Of a stretch of DNA of 64,000 nt, positions 1 through 11,071 are shown one piece after another (position 1 is the first letter of the stretch; each line of letters starts with the position of its first letter). Origin of the DNA: Fragum whitleyi (taxonomy: Eukaryota > Mollusca > Bivalvia > Cardiida > Cardiidae). The notes beneath the pieces are model-generated. The model saw only the letters and a list, made by a program, of their open reading frames with translations. It was not told the DNA's origin and did no database searches. A program made the position numbers and the translations under genes. The stretch lies in the NCBI GenBank assembly GCA_948146395.1, contig OX411552.1:48929058-48993057 (forward strand), read 5' to 3'.

Positions 1-116
1 ATGTTATTATTTACTAAATGCGCCTTCCTTTTGACCTATGCTGTACCAATCTCTTTTTCAAATATTTATATCACGAAGCTCCCAGATGGCCCCTTTTTGC
101 CTGACGCATCACAAAT
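1..116. mobile_element. M1 MITE, 3' portion cut by window start
   Basis: This matches the 3' half of the complete M1 copy at 21,060-21,317, including the CCCAGATGGCCCC end motif. The 73-codon open frame over it is therefore repeat sequence and not a gene. Confidence 0.6.
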
Positions 117-352
117 ATATTGCATTAACCCTTCCCATACTATTCACAACATATTCCATCTATACATAAAGCCTCGACAGACTATATGGACTAAAATCAG
201 AGTGCATAAATGTGAAGTCTGATCTTAGTCTACACTGCCTGCTTTCTTTGTAGTAATCATTACGGGGGAAAATCCCGAGCTAGACTGGTTAAAATGTTTC
301 CCAAATTGTTAATTAGTTCCGGACAGAATTCAAATTCAGCAGAATAAGGGTT

Positions 353-514
353 TAAGGTAGTGGACCCCTAATAGATCCTCAACATTTCGGAACGCATGAA
401 CTTTCACACTGTTTACCGAGGTTTTCTAATGAAATTAATGGAAAACCTCGGTTTACACTGTTTAAGTTCAAAACTTCCGAAACGTTACAGAACTTTTACG
501 GGTACTCTACCTGA
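353..514. mobile_element. M2 foldback MITE copy 1
   Basis: The element starts AAGGTAGTGGACCCC and ends with the imperfect inverse CGGGTACTCTACCT. Its arms share blocks such as CATTTCGGAA / TTCCGAAACG and meet at CCGAGGTTTTC / GAAAACCTCGG around a short loop. The family has members inside and outside the array. Confidence 0.75.
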
Positions 515-647
515 ATACAACCTAACAGGGAGTTAAAATATCAAACCCCACTCTTACGAGACGTATAAAAGGGGTCGTTGCAAGACTGCAGTAAGTCTCT
601 GTACATCAAGTAGGCGCTTCCAGCAATCTTGAAATGACGTATCAGTT

Positions 648-807
648 AGGGAAGTGGACCCGAAATAATTTAGCAACATTTCGGAGCGCAATATATTTCA
701 TGGTGTTGATCGAAGTTTCCTAATAAAATCATTAGGAAACATCGGTTTACGCTGTTAAATTTCAAGACTTCCGAAATGTAACTGAACTATTACGGGTCCT
801 CTACCTT
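648..807. mobile_element. M2 foldback MITE copy 2
   Basis: Same architecture as the copy at 353, with the centre TTTCCTAAT / ATTAGGAAA. It directly follows copy 1 within the same spacer, and the pair is repeated at 21,556 onward. Confidence 0.75.
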
Positions 808-967
808 AAATGCAACCTAACAGGGGGTTAAAATAGCAAACGCCATTCTTACGAGACGTATCAAAGGGGGTCGTTGCAAGCCTGCAGTAAGTCTCTGTAC
901 ATCGAGTAGACGCTTACAGCAATGTTGAAACGACCTCTCAGTTAATTTTACCTTGTATCAATTGCTA

Positions 968-1026
968 AGTGTGAAACAGTTGTAACTGCCTATAAACATA
1001 TAGGCAGTTACAATTTTTTCGCACTG
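968..1026. repeat. H1 hairpin copy 1
   Basis: The stem GTAACTGCCTATA / TATAGGCAGTTAC has a loop of only a few bases, and outer arms GTGAAACAGTT and TTTTTTCGCAC pair partly. The same hairpin recurs once per spacer module and at two places outside the array. Confidence 0.75.
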
Positions 1027-1197
1027 AGCAATCAATATATCATAGTGATGACTAAAAGAGAAATCGCTTGCCACGGAAAGCATTCGTTATAACAGGCTGT
1101 CTAGGGTTGAAACTTTTCTTTTTCGATCGATTTTCTGAATCTATAATGATCATTCTACCTCTCTGTATCAAAAATGCGACCATCTATTAACCTCTAC

Positions 1198-1272
1198 TGG
1201 AACCAATCTCTTTTTCAAACATTTGTTTTACGGGGCTCCCAGATGGTCCTTTTTGTATAACGGGTCACATAT
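1198..1272. mobile_element. M1 MITE 3' fragment
   Basis: Only the right end of M1 is present, reaching GGGCTCCCAGATGGTCC and the terminal ACGGGTCACA. Similar right-end fragments lie at about 5919-5992, 6769-6832, 7503-7581, 15474-15550, 22691-22770 and 24976-25052. Confidence 0.55.
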
Positions 1273-1435
1273 GCCGATCTTTGTAGACCTTTGATCCTTG
1301 GTCCAGTCACCTTTTAGCCCACCTGAGGACAAAGTGCTTGAAATGTGAGCTATTCTGATCGCCCAATGTCCGACTCCGTCGTGTGTCGTCCACAAATCTT
1401 TAAACATATTCTCTTCCTAAATGAATCATTGATAA

Positions 1436-1500
1436 AACAATCAATCTATCAATCAATCTATCTATCAATCAATCTATTCATCTATCATTCAAAAAAATTT
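1436..1500. repeat. TCAA/TCTA microsatellite
   Basis: Interspersed CAAT and CTAT tetranucleotide repeats. Equivalent tracts lie at about 7740-7775, 15720-15775, 23094-23135 and 25205-25250, marking the same place in each unit. Confidence 0.8.
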
Positions 1501-2040
1501 ATATTTGCAATGAGACGTCGCATTTGGACGATAGTAAGCGGAACTTACAGTACTTTGACGCCATTTTTGCAGCGTGAATCACTAACTATTAATTAATAAT
1601 AATAATAATTAAACTAACAAATGCGTTTAATATGGAACAATCTTATATTGATCATTATTAGATTTAATAAATTACCCTTTTTTTAAATTATTTTAATAGG
1701 ATTATTTCCGCGTCGAAATTTTCTAGTCGCCATTTTTGCTTCATTATGAGCAGCGTTACACTTGCAACCCGAAAAGTTATTCTCGAAATGAGTGTCCGTA
1801 CACATAGTACGGTAATGATTATAAAAATGATAATACTGATAATTATAATTATAATAATAAAAATAATAATAATAATAATAAAAATTGGAAGAAGAAAATG
1901 ATATCAGTCAAGCAACTGTATAGAACCATTGCATTTGTAGCCTTTCAAAATGCAATTGCCACCAGCAAAGGCCGAGAACTTTCTAACTTATCACTCTGTC
2001 ACGATCGGAAAAAGCGTTTCACCTGATCTCAATTTACATA

Positions 2041-2315
2041 AGGGTAACTAGGACTTTGAATTTTACACGCACTCAGAAGGCGACCAACATAGAATATATA
2101 GGAAGAGGCGATATGTGGTCTGTGGCAAAAGATGAGTGTCCTCCGTATGCTCCCCTTTTCTATAATGCGAGCGTTGGTGAATAATCAAAACATCGTAACT
2201 ACAGCTTGAATAAGTTGTAGTTTCGATGTTATGATCATTCATCATAGACTTTCTTCGAAACGGGATTTATTTCTTTAACGCACTAGCGCAATATGCGTAA
2301 TGGTAGTTACGCCCT
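2041..2315. mobile_element. M3 MITE copy 1 with internal hairpin
   Basis: The ends are imperfect inverse copies (GGCGTAACTAGG-type left end in sister copies, TAGTTACGCCCTT right end). The interior carries a near-perfect hairpin at about 2177-2243, CATCGTAACTACAGCTTG / AAGTTGTAGTTTCGATG. The sub-terminal motifs ACGCACTCAG and AACGCACTAGCG are also related inversely. Confidence 0.65.
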
Positions 2316-3081
2316 TGAGCTATGTCCGTCTAGGGATAATCTGCCTGGAGACGTTGAATTGTGGTTTATCTTTAGCTGTGAACAACAAAATTTGAGAAAC
2401 AGTTGGACGGTTTCAAGAGATGACGATCGACTCACCCGACCCATACCTATTTAATCACGATGGTATGCTTAAGAGCTTGCTACTATTATTATAATTATTA
2501 TTATTATTATTGTTGTTGCTCCTACGGCATCATAAAAGCCTTACCGTTTTATCGGGCTCGGCTGCGAAATTTATCCAGTTCGCCAAATACATTCCTACGC
2601 CTTGCCCGATAAAACCTTTTCATTTCAACTCACCATCCACCAATTACAGTAAAACGCATATTAAGCGACCACCAATTGGACCACAAAATAGTGGTCGTTA
2701 AAGAGAATGGTCGCTTAGTACACGTTTTTCTTACAAATGAGAAACATAATCTTGATCAAATGTGTATTTAATTGCAAATTTTCTAAATGATCATATGTTA
2801 TCAAAACTCAAAAGAATCGTCTGATTGAGACGATTGTATTCAGTTTAAATAACATTGGGTTCATTTACCTGAATAATTTTTAGACCAACAGTTTCTACCT
2901 TTTAAGATATTTTGAGGGCAATATTGAAAACGGCCGCTTAATAAAAATGGTCGCTTAATAGACGTGGACGCTCGAGCAAGATGTACTGTATATCAAATCA
3001 CGGAGAAATGATATTATTCTTTTCAGCCATTCAAAAACGCTCGTTTAAGTTGGGTGAATTTAAAAGATGAATCATTTAGGG
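2316..3081. other. Array spacer without gene
   Basis: This unit sequence is shared with about 9026-9790 and 16611-17200. It includes a short ATT microsatellite (2484-2512) and a GTGGTCGTTAAAGAGAATGGTCGCTTAG segment repeated as TGGTCGCTTAATAGACG about 250 bp later. A 63-codon frame here is present in all copies but has no coding features I can support. Confidence 0.5.
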
Positions 3082-3219
3082 GATTAGGGGAGTATTTATT
3101 AATTTAATGGAGGTGTGAAACTAAAAACCTATCAGGCTACGCTGAATAAATATACGAAATGGATTCTTAAATTAATGTGATTAGGTTTTCAGTTTCATAC
3201 CTTCATCAAATCAACATAC
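3082..3219. repeat. H3 foldback copy
   Basis: Left arm GGAGGTGTGAAACTAAAAACC pairs with right arm GGTTTTCAGTTTCATACC around a ~60 bp centre. H3 members elsewhere begin near ATTTGTTGATTTCATGG and end with its inverse. Confidence 0.65.
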
Positions 3220-3312
3220 AATTTCTCGATTTCTCAATATGCGATATCTTAAAGAAGCAAAACTGGAGTATCTATGAATAATAACATAGATTGTATATGG
3301 GACTACTTTTTT

Positions 3313-3337
3313 GGGGTGGGGGTGGGGGTGGGGGGAG
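3313..3337 (+). other. G-rich tract with quadruplex potential
   Basis: Four or more G runs of at least four separated by single T residues. In the third unit the equivalent place (17,405-17,421) has become an uninterrupted run of 17 G. Confidence 0.6.
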
Positions 3338-3339
3338 CT

Positions 3340-4218
3340 TACGAAAAACTGCGTAATCAAAATTGCTTTCATTGAGTAATGAAACAAAATTTAATCTCGT
3401 TATCAAGACCTAAAGATATTGCCCTTTTAATACACATGAATATGCAAGACTTTCTGCAATCTTTTGAAGTAGAAGCGCGTTTAAATGCCGCATAATAAAC
3501 ATTGTCAACAGATAGTAATGAAAAGGATACTCTATCGTTTCTGATTCCAATATTTAGCATGTCTTAAAGAACATTCTTTGTTCTTGAAATCCATGTCCAG
3601 AAGATGCTTTCATTAGCGGTTCACGTTTTCACAATTTTTCTTTGCGCACAACCACCCTCGAAAGTCTCTTGGTACGAAAGAGTTTCCTTACTTTGGAACC
3701 ACCATCAAAGGTCAGGCTCTCAGAAAAAATAGTTCCCACCTAGATTCATTTTATACTGTGCATGAAATGTAGCAGAGGTCTAGCACTTGGTTGTACCTCA
3801 TTTCAAACACTTTACTGTTTTTTTAAGCATTAAAATAGTGTGGCAAAGGGTGCACATCATTTTTCTAACCGGACTATTTTAGGGTACAACGACCTCGGAA
3901 GTAATTCAAGACTGGAGCGGATCTCCTCATGGTAATTTTGAAACGTTCATAGATAATGCTCGCGGCCTAAGAAAATGTAAGGAAACGATTTTCAAGCCTT
4001 CAAAGGCGTGCATCAGTCCAAATAAACAACCATATTGAAACAATCTATTTTAGATAATTCCACTGCGTATCGTGCATTCTGATTTGCTGAAACATTGATT
4101 TTATTTCCCAATGAAAATGATTTTGAGTGAGCACCTTTTTTGTAAGCTTCCGCAAAAGGTAGTCCCGTCAGGAATATGTTTCATTCCTGTCGATTCTTTA
4201 CAATTTTGCTTCATAATA
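3340..4218. other. Array spacer module upstream of gene 1
   Basis: Homologous to 11,930-12,900 and 17,960-18,950, and in part to 10,190-11,070. Conserved blocks include CGCACAACCACCCTCGAAAG and a GGTACAACGACCTCGGAAGT segment. No reading frame is preserved across the copies. Confidence 0.6.
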
Positions 4219-4462
4219 TTAAATTATAAGATATGAAGAGAGAATTAATTGATTTCATGGAGGTATGAAACTTAAAAAAAATCATTCTATTGTATGAATC
4301 CGCTTCGCGCCTTAAATAAATGCATGAACATTTCGAAAACGTTAAAAGCTAAAGATGGTTATTTAATATATGGAGGTATAAAAGAAAGACATAATCACAC
4401 TATATAAATGAGCGAATTTTATTCCCACATGCATGTGATTAGGTTTTACATTTCTTACCACC
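4219..4462. repeat. Broken H3 foldback pair
   Basis: A left H3 half (GGAGGTATGAAACTT, then CCGCTTCGCG) is followed by a second related inverted pair, GGAGGTATAAAAG ... CATGTGATTAGG. The intact version of the first half is seen at 18,950-19,095. Confidence 0.5.
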
Positions 4463-4559
4463 CTTGAATGAAGAATTATTCTTTCATACATTATGAGTTG
4501 GCATCACTAAAATAAATATCATTTTATAAGTAAAATAAAATAATCGACGCCCCTAAATG

Positions 4560-4693
4560 CGAAAACAGGCGAAAAATCCGAATGGTTTAGCCAACATCCG
4601 CTGACGACGTCAACTTCCGGCGGATGTAACGTTGTTAACGTGGAAACGACGTCATTATCAAGCTTATGCTAGAAACGATCAACACGATAAACG
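4560..4693 (+). promoter_or_regulatory. Conserved 5' flank of gene 1
   Basis: This block is almost identical before all three genes. It contains an inverted repeat ACATCCGC (4594-4601) / GCGGATGT (4620-4627). Inside the repeat are GACGTCA (4606-4612) and the ETS-type core ACTTCCGG (4613-4620). A second CRE-like GACGTCAT lies at 4648-4655. I see no clear TATA box. Promoter function is inferred from position, conservation and the motifs. Confidence 0.55.
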
Positions 4694-5758
4694 ATGGCGA
4701 CAAAAGAAATAAAGATTCCAAAGTTAATGTTATTAGAAAAAGAGAAGAATTTATTCGGTGACCTGAGCAAGTATCTGTTAGCATTGGGAATGCTTTTCTA
4801 TAGAGATCCGACGTCTGGAGCGAGTGATATGGAGAAGCTATTGAGAGAGAGGAAGTTCATGGAATCTATCAATCCGGTAAAGTTTTCAAACTTGCTACGA
4901 TCTATTCAGATGATAGTTTCAAATAAAATGGTGAATAAGAAATCTCAGAGGGTTTTTATATCTGAGGTCATTTCATCGTGCAGAGAGGAGAAAAGAAAGC
5001 TGTATAATTGTATAGAAAAATATAGAGAGAACATCGAAAAGTTGAGAGAATGTCAAAGATCCGTATGGAAAACGAGAGCTAAAGTATACAAGTATAGCTC
5101 CATGATTGATGCGGCTCAAAGTGCTCTAAAATACTACGCTGATGACAAGCAAGAATATAAAGCAAGAATGCACGCAATAAATGGATTAAAGGACGATTTG
5201 TCTGAAAGACTTAAGCGACATACCGAAAATCTCCATTCTTACGATTTAGCCTTACTGAAAGAAAGTGTTACACGAAAGGAGATCGAGAAGATATCTGCTG
5301 GTCTAAAAGGCGGCATTATCGACAAAATAGATGCCAAAATCAACATGGTAGTAGAAGATGCAAGTGGTGACAACGAAAATGTCTTCTCAACAGAAATGGT
5401 CGGCGAAACAATATATGACCTAATATGTCATTCTCTGGTAATTGTTGAACCGCCCTCAGATATTCTTTGCTCTAACTTTAAGAAAGAAATACAACAACCT
5501 AAATTAGAGAAGAACCTATTTAATCACGAGAACGCAAAGAAAGTCTTTCGACTCAAGAATCAGATAATCGGAAAATCCAGTACAAACGGCAATGAAGAGA
5601 TCAATCAGTTGCTTCGAGCATTAAACAAGCCGAAAACTGGTTCTACGAACATGATTCGTGTAGAGGTTGCCATTGCAGAAACACACGATGAAGAGATAGC
5701 AGTGAAACCAAGAAAGGGACGATTGAATAGATTGAAGAAAAGGCTTACCGGAAAATAA
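4694..5758 (+). CDS. Unrecognised tandem-array protein, copy 1 (354 aa, coiled-coil-like)
   Basis: An uninterrupted ATG-to-TAA frame of 354 codons that I cannot assign to a known family. The product is hydrophilic and Lys/Glu-rich, with no signal peptide or membrane segment. Residues 1-90 look helical with hydrophobic patches (LLALGMLF at 29-35). Residues about 96-200 are rich in charged heptad-like stretches (EEKRKLYNCIEKYRENIEKL) and probably form coiled coil. Residues 229-290 form a more mixed domain (ETIYDLICHSLVIVEPPSDI). The last ~20 residues are strongly basic (KPRKGRLNRLKKR). The stop codon overlaps an AATAAA hexamer. The start is supported because homology between copies begins at the same ATG with an A at -3 (ACGATGG). 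Function is unknown; a domesticated transposon or viral gene is possible but unsupported. Confidence 0.75.
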   Translation: MATKEIKIPKLMLLEKEKNLFGDLSKYLLALGMLFYRDPTSGASDMEKLLRERKFMESINPVKFSNLLRSIQMIVSNKMVNKKSQRVFISEVISSCREEKRKLYNCIEKYRENIEKLRECQRSVWKTRAKVYKYSSMIDAAQSALKYYADDKQEYKARMHAINGLKDDLSERLKRHTENLHSYDLALLKESVTRKEIEKISAGLKGGIIDKIDAKINMVVEDASGDNENVFSTEMVGETIYDLICHSLVIVEPPSDILCSNFKKEIQQPKLEKNLFNHENAKKVFRLKNQIIGKSSTNGNEEINQLLRALNKPKTGSTNMIRVEVAIAETHDEEIAVKPRKGRLNRLKKRLTGK

Positions 5759-6213
5759 ACCCCGATCTAGTTATAGAGAATTGAGATTTAACCATAGATA
5801 ATAACGATCATATTCAAAATAACATAATGATAAAACATGATATGCTACTTCTTTATTACTTTAACCAATATTTACTAAATGCGCCTTCCTGTTCTTCCCG
5901 TTAACCTATGCTGGAACCAATCTCTTTTTCAAATACTTAAATTACGAAGTTCCCAGATAGCCCCCTTTTGCGTGACGCGTCGCAAATACGTTGCATTAAC
6001 CCTTCCCATACTATTCACAACATTTTCCAGCTATACATACAAACAGACAATATAGACTAAAATCAGAGTGCACAAAAGTGCAGTCTGATCTTAGTCTACA
6101 ATGCCTGCTTTCTATATCAATCCTTATGGGAAAAACTTGAACTAGACGGTCAAAAAGTTTCCAAAGTTATCAATTAGTTCGGGACAGAATTCAAATTCAG
6201 CAGGATAAGGGTT
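5759..6213. other. 3' flank of gene 1
   Basis: Nearly identical to 14,457-14,919. Relative to gene 3, it lacks about 200 bp between TTTAACCA and ATTTACTAAATGCGCC, so the left half of the M1 element is missing in units 1 and 2. Confidence 0.7.
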
Positions 6214-6374
6214 TAAGGTAGTGGACCCCTAATAGATCCTCAACATTTCGGAAAGCATGACCTTTCACAATGTTTACCGAGGTTTCCTAATGAAAGCATT
6301 AGGAAACATCAGTTTACACTGTTAAAGTTAAAGACTTCCGAAAAGTAACGGAACTATTACGGGTCCTCTACCTT
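6214..6374. mobile_element. M2 foldback MITE copy 3
   Basis: Complete M2 copy with ends AAGGTAGTGGACC and GGGTCCTCTACCTT and a TTTCCTAATG / CATTAGGAAA centre. It is almost identical to the copy at 14,920. Confidence 0.75.
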
Positions 6375-6536
6375 AAATGCAACCTAACAGGGAGTTAAAA
6401 TAGCAAACCCCACTCTTACGAGACGTATAAAAGGGGTCGTTGCAAGACTTCAGTAAGTCTCCGTATATCGAGTAGACGCTTAAAGCAATCTTGAAATGAC
6501 CTCTCAGTTAATTGTACCTTGTATCAATTGCCGTAA

Positions 6537-6596
6537 GCGTGAAACAGTTGTAACTGCCTATAAACTTATAGGCAGTTACAACTTTTTCGCACTGAG
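6537..6596. repeat. H1 hairpin copy 2
   Basis: Stem TAACTGCCTATAA / TTATAGGCAGTTA with outer GTGAAACAGTTG and ACTTTTTCGCAC. Confidence 0.75.
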
Positions 6597-6832
6597 CAGT
6601 CAATATATCATAGTGATGACTAAAAGAGAAATCGCTTGCCAAGGAAAGCATTCGTTATAACATGCTGTCTAGGGTTGAAACGTTTCCCTTTCGACTGATT
6701 TTCTGAATCTATAATGATCATTCTACCTTTCTGTATCAAAAATGCGACCATCGATTAATCTTCACTGGAACCAATCTCTTTTTCAAACATTTGTTTTACG
6801 GGGCTCCAAGATGGTCCTTTTTGTTTAAGTCT

Positions 6833-6964
6833 GATCTTAGTCTACACTGCCTGCTTTCTATGTAGAAATCATTACGGGAAAAAATCTAAGCTAGACTGGT
6901 TAAAATGTTTCCCAAATTGTCAATTAGTTCGGGACTGAATTCAAATTCAGCAAAATAACGGTTT
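6833..6964. other. Internal unit duplication junction
   Basis: At about 6828 an M1 right end breaks off and sequence jumps back to the TTAAGTCTGATCTTAGTC segment normally found just after the gene. The spacer therefore repeats its M2-H1-M1 segment. Confidence 0.6.
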
Positions 6965-7123
6965 AAGGTAGTGGACCCATAATAGATCCTCAACATTTCG
7001 GAACGCATTACCTTTCACAATGTTAACCGAGGTTTCCTAATGACATCAACAGGAAACCTCGGTTTACACTGTTAAAGTTAAAGACTTCCGAAACGTAACG
7101 GATCTTTTACGGGTCCTCTACCT
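6965..7123. mobile_element. M2 foldback MITE copy 4
   Basis: Complete copy with centre CCGAGGTTTCC / GGAAACCTCGG. Confidence 0.75.
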
Positions 7124-7282
7124 AAATGCAACCTAATAGGGAATTAAAATATTAAACCCCACTCTTACGAGACGTATCAAAGGGGTCGTTGCAAGACTGC
7201 AATAAGTCTATGTACATCGAGTAGACGCTTATAGCAATCTTGAAAGGACCCCTCAGTTAATTGTACCTTGTACCGATGGTTA

Positions 7283-7341
7283 AGTGCGAAACAGTTTTAA
7301 CTGCCTATAAACTTATAGGCAGTTACAACTTTTTCGCACTG
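7283..7341. repeat. H1 hairpin copy 3
   Basis: GTGCGAAACAGTTTTAACTGCC pairs with GGCAGTTACAACTTTTTCGCAC; a one-base change (TTTTAA) weakens the inner stem. Confidence 0.7.
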
Positions 7342-8093
7342 AGAAATCGTAGTGATGATTAAAAGAGAAATCGCTTGCCAAGGAAAGCATTCGTTATTAC
7401 AGGCTGACTAGGTTTGAAACTTTTCTCACTCGACTGATTTTCTATATCTAGAATCATCATTCTACCTTTCTGTATCATATATGCGACCATCGCCCAACCT
7501 CTACTGGAAACAATTTATTTTCTAAATATTTATTTAACGGGGACCCCAAGTGGTCCTTTTTCGTATAACGAGTCACATATGACACTTGCTCCTGGGTCCA
7601 GTCACCATTTCGCTCACCTGAGCATTAATGTGCTTGAAATGTGAGCTATTCTGATCGCCCAATTACTGGCTCCTTCGTGTGTCGTCTACAAATCTTTAAA
7701 CATATTCTCCTCCTTAAACGGTGGGTGAATCTTGATAAAACAATCAATCAATCAATCTATCAATCAATCTATAATTCAAAGAAGAAACACGTGTTAACTA
7801 GGTCTAATTCATATTTGAAATGAGATATCGCAGCGGAACTTACAGTAATTTGACGTTAATTTTTGCAGGGTGAATCACTTTAAGCTAAAAATGCGTTTAA
7901 TATGGAACAATCACATTTTAATCATTATTAGATTTAAAAATAAAGTTACTTTTATTTTTTAATTATTTTAATAGGATTATTTCCACGTCGAAATTTTCTA
8001 GTTTTTGCTTCATTTTAAGCAGCGTTACTCTTTCCTTTTTTTGCAACCCGAAGAGTTATTCGCGAAAATAAGTGTACATGCACATAGTACGGC

Positions 8094-8106
8094 AATAATA
8101 ATGATG

Positions 8107-8165
<59 letters not shown>

Positions 8166-8184
8166 TATTATTATTATAATAATG

Positions 8185-8220
<36 letters not shown>
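8094..8220. repeat. TAA/ATT microsatellite
   Basis: A ~125 bp AAT/TAA tract with one inverted (TTATTATTAT) interruption. It produces long poly-isoleucine frames on both strands that are not genes. Confidence 0.95.
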
Positions 8221-8456
8221 TTCATTCATTCACTTTATTTCCTCCAGAGGAGATTAATAGAAAAAACTTTTTTTTTAACAAACAATGATATTACATGCAA
8301 AAAAATAGAATAAAGGAAACAAGAAAATAAACAACAACCAAGCGTGTTTCGACTACATGTAGAATGCGTATAGAGTCGAGTTAATTCTAAGCAACCTCGC
8401 CCTTCAGATCACATGTTCAATGAAAACATTTGAAAATAAATTCGATTGTTGATGCG
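8215..8456 (-). mobile_element. Possible LINE 3' end (minus strand)
   Basis: This ~235 bp segment is absent from the equivalent place in the other units and sits between TAA and GAA microsatellites. Read on the minus strand it ends with GGAAATAAAGTGAATGAAT followed by ATT repeats, resembling a LINE 3' end with an AATAAA-like signal and a microsatellite tail. No coding portion is left. Confidence 0.35.
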
Positions 8457-8608
8457 CGAAGAAGAAGAAGAAGAAGAAGAAGAAGAAGAAGAAGAAGAAG
8501 AAGAAGAAGAAGAAGAAGAAGAAGAAGAAGAAGAAAAGAAGAAGAAGAAGAAAAAGAAGAAGAAGAAGAAGAAGAAGAAGAAGAAGAAGAAGAAGAAAAA
8601 GGAGAAGA
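8457..8608. repeat. GAA microsatellite
   Basis: A ~150 bp GAA/AAG tract with few interruptions. The purine-only strand could adopt triplex structure; the frames across it (poly-Arg, poly-Glu, poly-Ser/Leu) are not genes. Confidence 0.95.
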
Positions 8609-8747
8609 TATCAGTCTAGCAACCGTATTCAACCATTGCACTTGTAGCCTTTCAATATGTAATTGCCATCAGCGAAGGCCGCGAACTTTCTCACTTATCA
8701 CACTGTCACGATCGGAAAAATTCGTTTCATCTGATCTCAATCTACAT

Positions 8748-9025
8748 AGGCGTATCTAGGACTTTGAATTTTATACGCACTCAGAAGGCGACCAACAAAG
8801 AATATATAGGGAAAAGGCGATGTGTGGGTTGTGACAAAAGATGAATGTCCTCCGTACGCTCCCCTCTTCTATAATTTGAGCTTTGGTGAATAATCAAAAC
8901 ATCGTAACTACAGCTTGATTAAGCTGTAGTTTCGATGTTATGATCATTCATCATATACTTTTTTTTCGAAACAGGATTTGTTTCTTTAACGCACCAGCGT
9001 AATATGCGTAATGGTAGTTACGCCC
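8748..9025. mobile_element. M3 MITE copy 2
   Basis: The right end TAGTTACGCCCTT is intact and the internal hairpin at about 8886-8952 is perfect (ACTACAGCTT / AAGCTGTAGT). Confidence 0.65.
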
Positions 9026-11071
9026 TTGAGCTATGTCCGTCTAGGGATAATCTGCCTGGAGACATTAATCTTTAGCTGTGAACAACAAAATTTGAGAAAC
9101 AGTTCGACGGTTTCAAGAGATGACGATCGACTCACCCGACCCAAACCTATTTAATCACGATGGTCTGCTTAAGAGCTTGCTACTATTATTATAATTCTTA
9201 TTATATTTATTGTTGTTGCTCCTACGGCATCACAAAATCCTTACCGTTTTATCAGGCTCGACTGCGAAATTTATCCAGTTCGCCAAATACATTCCTGCGC
9301 CTTGCCCGATAAAAGCTTTTCATCTCAACTCACCATCCACCAATTACAGTAAAACGCATATTAAGCGACTACTTATTGTACCACAAAATAGTGGTCGTTA
9401 AAGAGAATGGTCGCTTAGTACACGTTTTTTCTTACAAATGAGAAACATACTCTTGATTTAATGTGTATTTAATTGCGAATTACTAAATTATCATATGTTA
9501 TTAAAACTAAAAAAGAATCGTCTGATTGAGACGATTATATTGAGTTTAAATAACATTGGGTTCATTTACCTGAATAATTTTTAGACAAACAGTATCTAAC
9601 TTTTTAAAATATTTTGATTAAAAGAGGACAATATTGAAAACGGCCGCTTAATGAAATGGTCGCTTAATAGACGTGGTCGCTCGATCAAGATGTACTGTAT
9701 ATCAAATCACGGAGAAGTTAGATTATTTTTTCAGCCATTAAAAAAAACCGCTCGTTTAAGTTTGGTGAATTTAAAAGATGAATCATTCAAGAGATTAGGG
9801 GAGTATTTGTTATTTTTATGGAGGTGTGAAAATAAAAACTAATACACGAATAATAATAACCCGCGTAATAAAATTGCTTTCATTGAGTAATGAAACAAAT
9901 TTTAATTTCATTATCAAGACCTTAACATATTGCCCTTTTAATACACGTGAATATGCAAGACTTTCTGCAATCTTTTGAAGTAGAAGCGCGTTTAAATGCC
10001 GCATATTAAACATTGTCAACAGATAGCAATGAATAGTTTACTCTATCTTTTCTACTTCCTATAGTCGTTTTACACTGCTAAATCACACTAATCTGTCCAA
10101 ACCAAACCTAGATATCTTTAAATGTCCTGAAATGATATCAGCATGATTTTTTGCAGAAAAAAATCTGAAGAAACGAAAATTAGTATATTTTTTTGTGATG
10201 TCATGAGAATATAGAAACGGTTCATTTCTAGATTCTTCCTTGGCTGCACTCTTGTCTGTTTTGGCCGTGTTACATTATATAGTGAATTGGCACATTTTGA
10301 CAGTCCATAGCTCCTCAAAAAAGAAGACAAAGGGTTATTTTTGCTATAAAATTTAGCATGTCTTAAAGAGCATTCTTTGTTCTTGAAACCCATGTCCAGA
10401 AGATGCTTTCATAAGCGGTTCACGTTTTCACAATTTTTCTTTGCGCACAACCACCCTCGAAAGCCTCTTGGTACGAAAGAGTTCCCTTACTTGGGAACCA
10501 CCATCAAAGGTCGGGCTCTCGAAAAAATAGTTCTCACCTAGATCAATTTCTATATTGTGCAAGAAATGTAGCAGAGGTCTAGCACTTGGTTGTACATTAT
10601 TTAACGCACTTAACTGTTATTTAAACATTAAATTAGAGTGACAAAGGGGGCACGTCATTTCTTTTTCTAACCGGACTATTTTAGGGTACAACGACCTCGG
10701 AAGTAATTCAAGACTTGAGCGGATCTCCTCATGGTATTTTTTAAACGTTCATAGATAATGCTCGCGGCCTACAGGCCACGAGCAACAAAAACTATAGGCC
10801 GGGCGAAATTGAAAGGCGTTTAATAGCGAACGTATACAGGACTGAGAAATATACAAACTTATATGAATATATTTTATCCGACTACGTATCGCCACGATAC
10901 TAGCCTTATGTTATTCCATTTGAGTAATAACTCAATGGATAAAGACAGAAAACTTATCTTCCTAAAGTAATAAAAAAGTAAGGAAACAATTTTCAAACCT
11001 TCAACGGCGTATATCAGTCCAAATAAACAACCATATTGAAACAATCTATTTTAGATAACTCCACTGCGCCT
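9026..11071. other. Spacer with deleted and duplicated unit segments
   Basis: 9026-9830 follows the standard unit. At about 9840 sequence jumps from an H3 left arm to the ATTGCTTTCATTGAGTAATG segment found at 3361. From about 10,190 it follows the pre-gene module, but ends at 11,071 in the middle of it. No gene is seen. Confidence 0.55.

Noticed and set aside
1..222. A 73-codon ATG frame, repeated at 21,205
   Set aside because: It is the M1 element's right half; its repetition reflects array duplication and not coding constraint.
8005..8759. Long frames of poly-Ile, poly-Arg/Glu and poly-Ser/Leu
   Set aside because: They are translations of TAA and GAA microsatellites. The same applies to frames over the repeats at 17,780-17,958, 23,460-23,730, 30,312-30,540 and 55,160-55,312.
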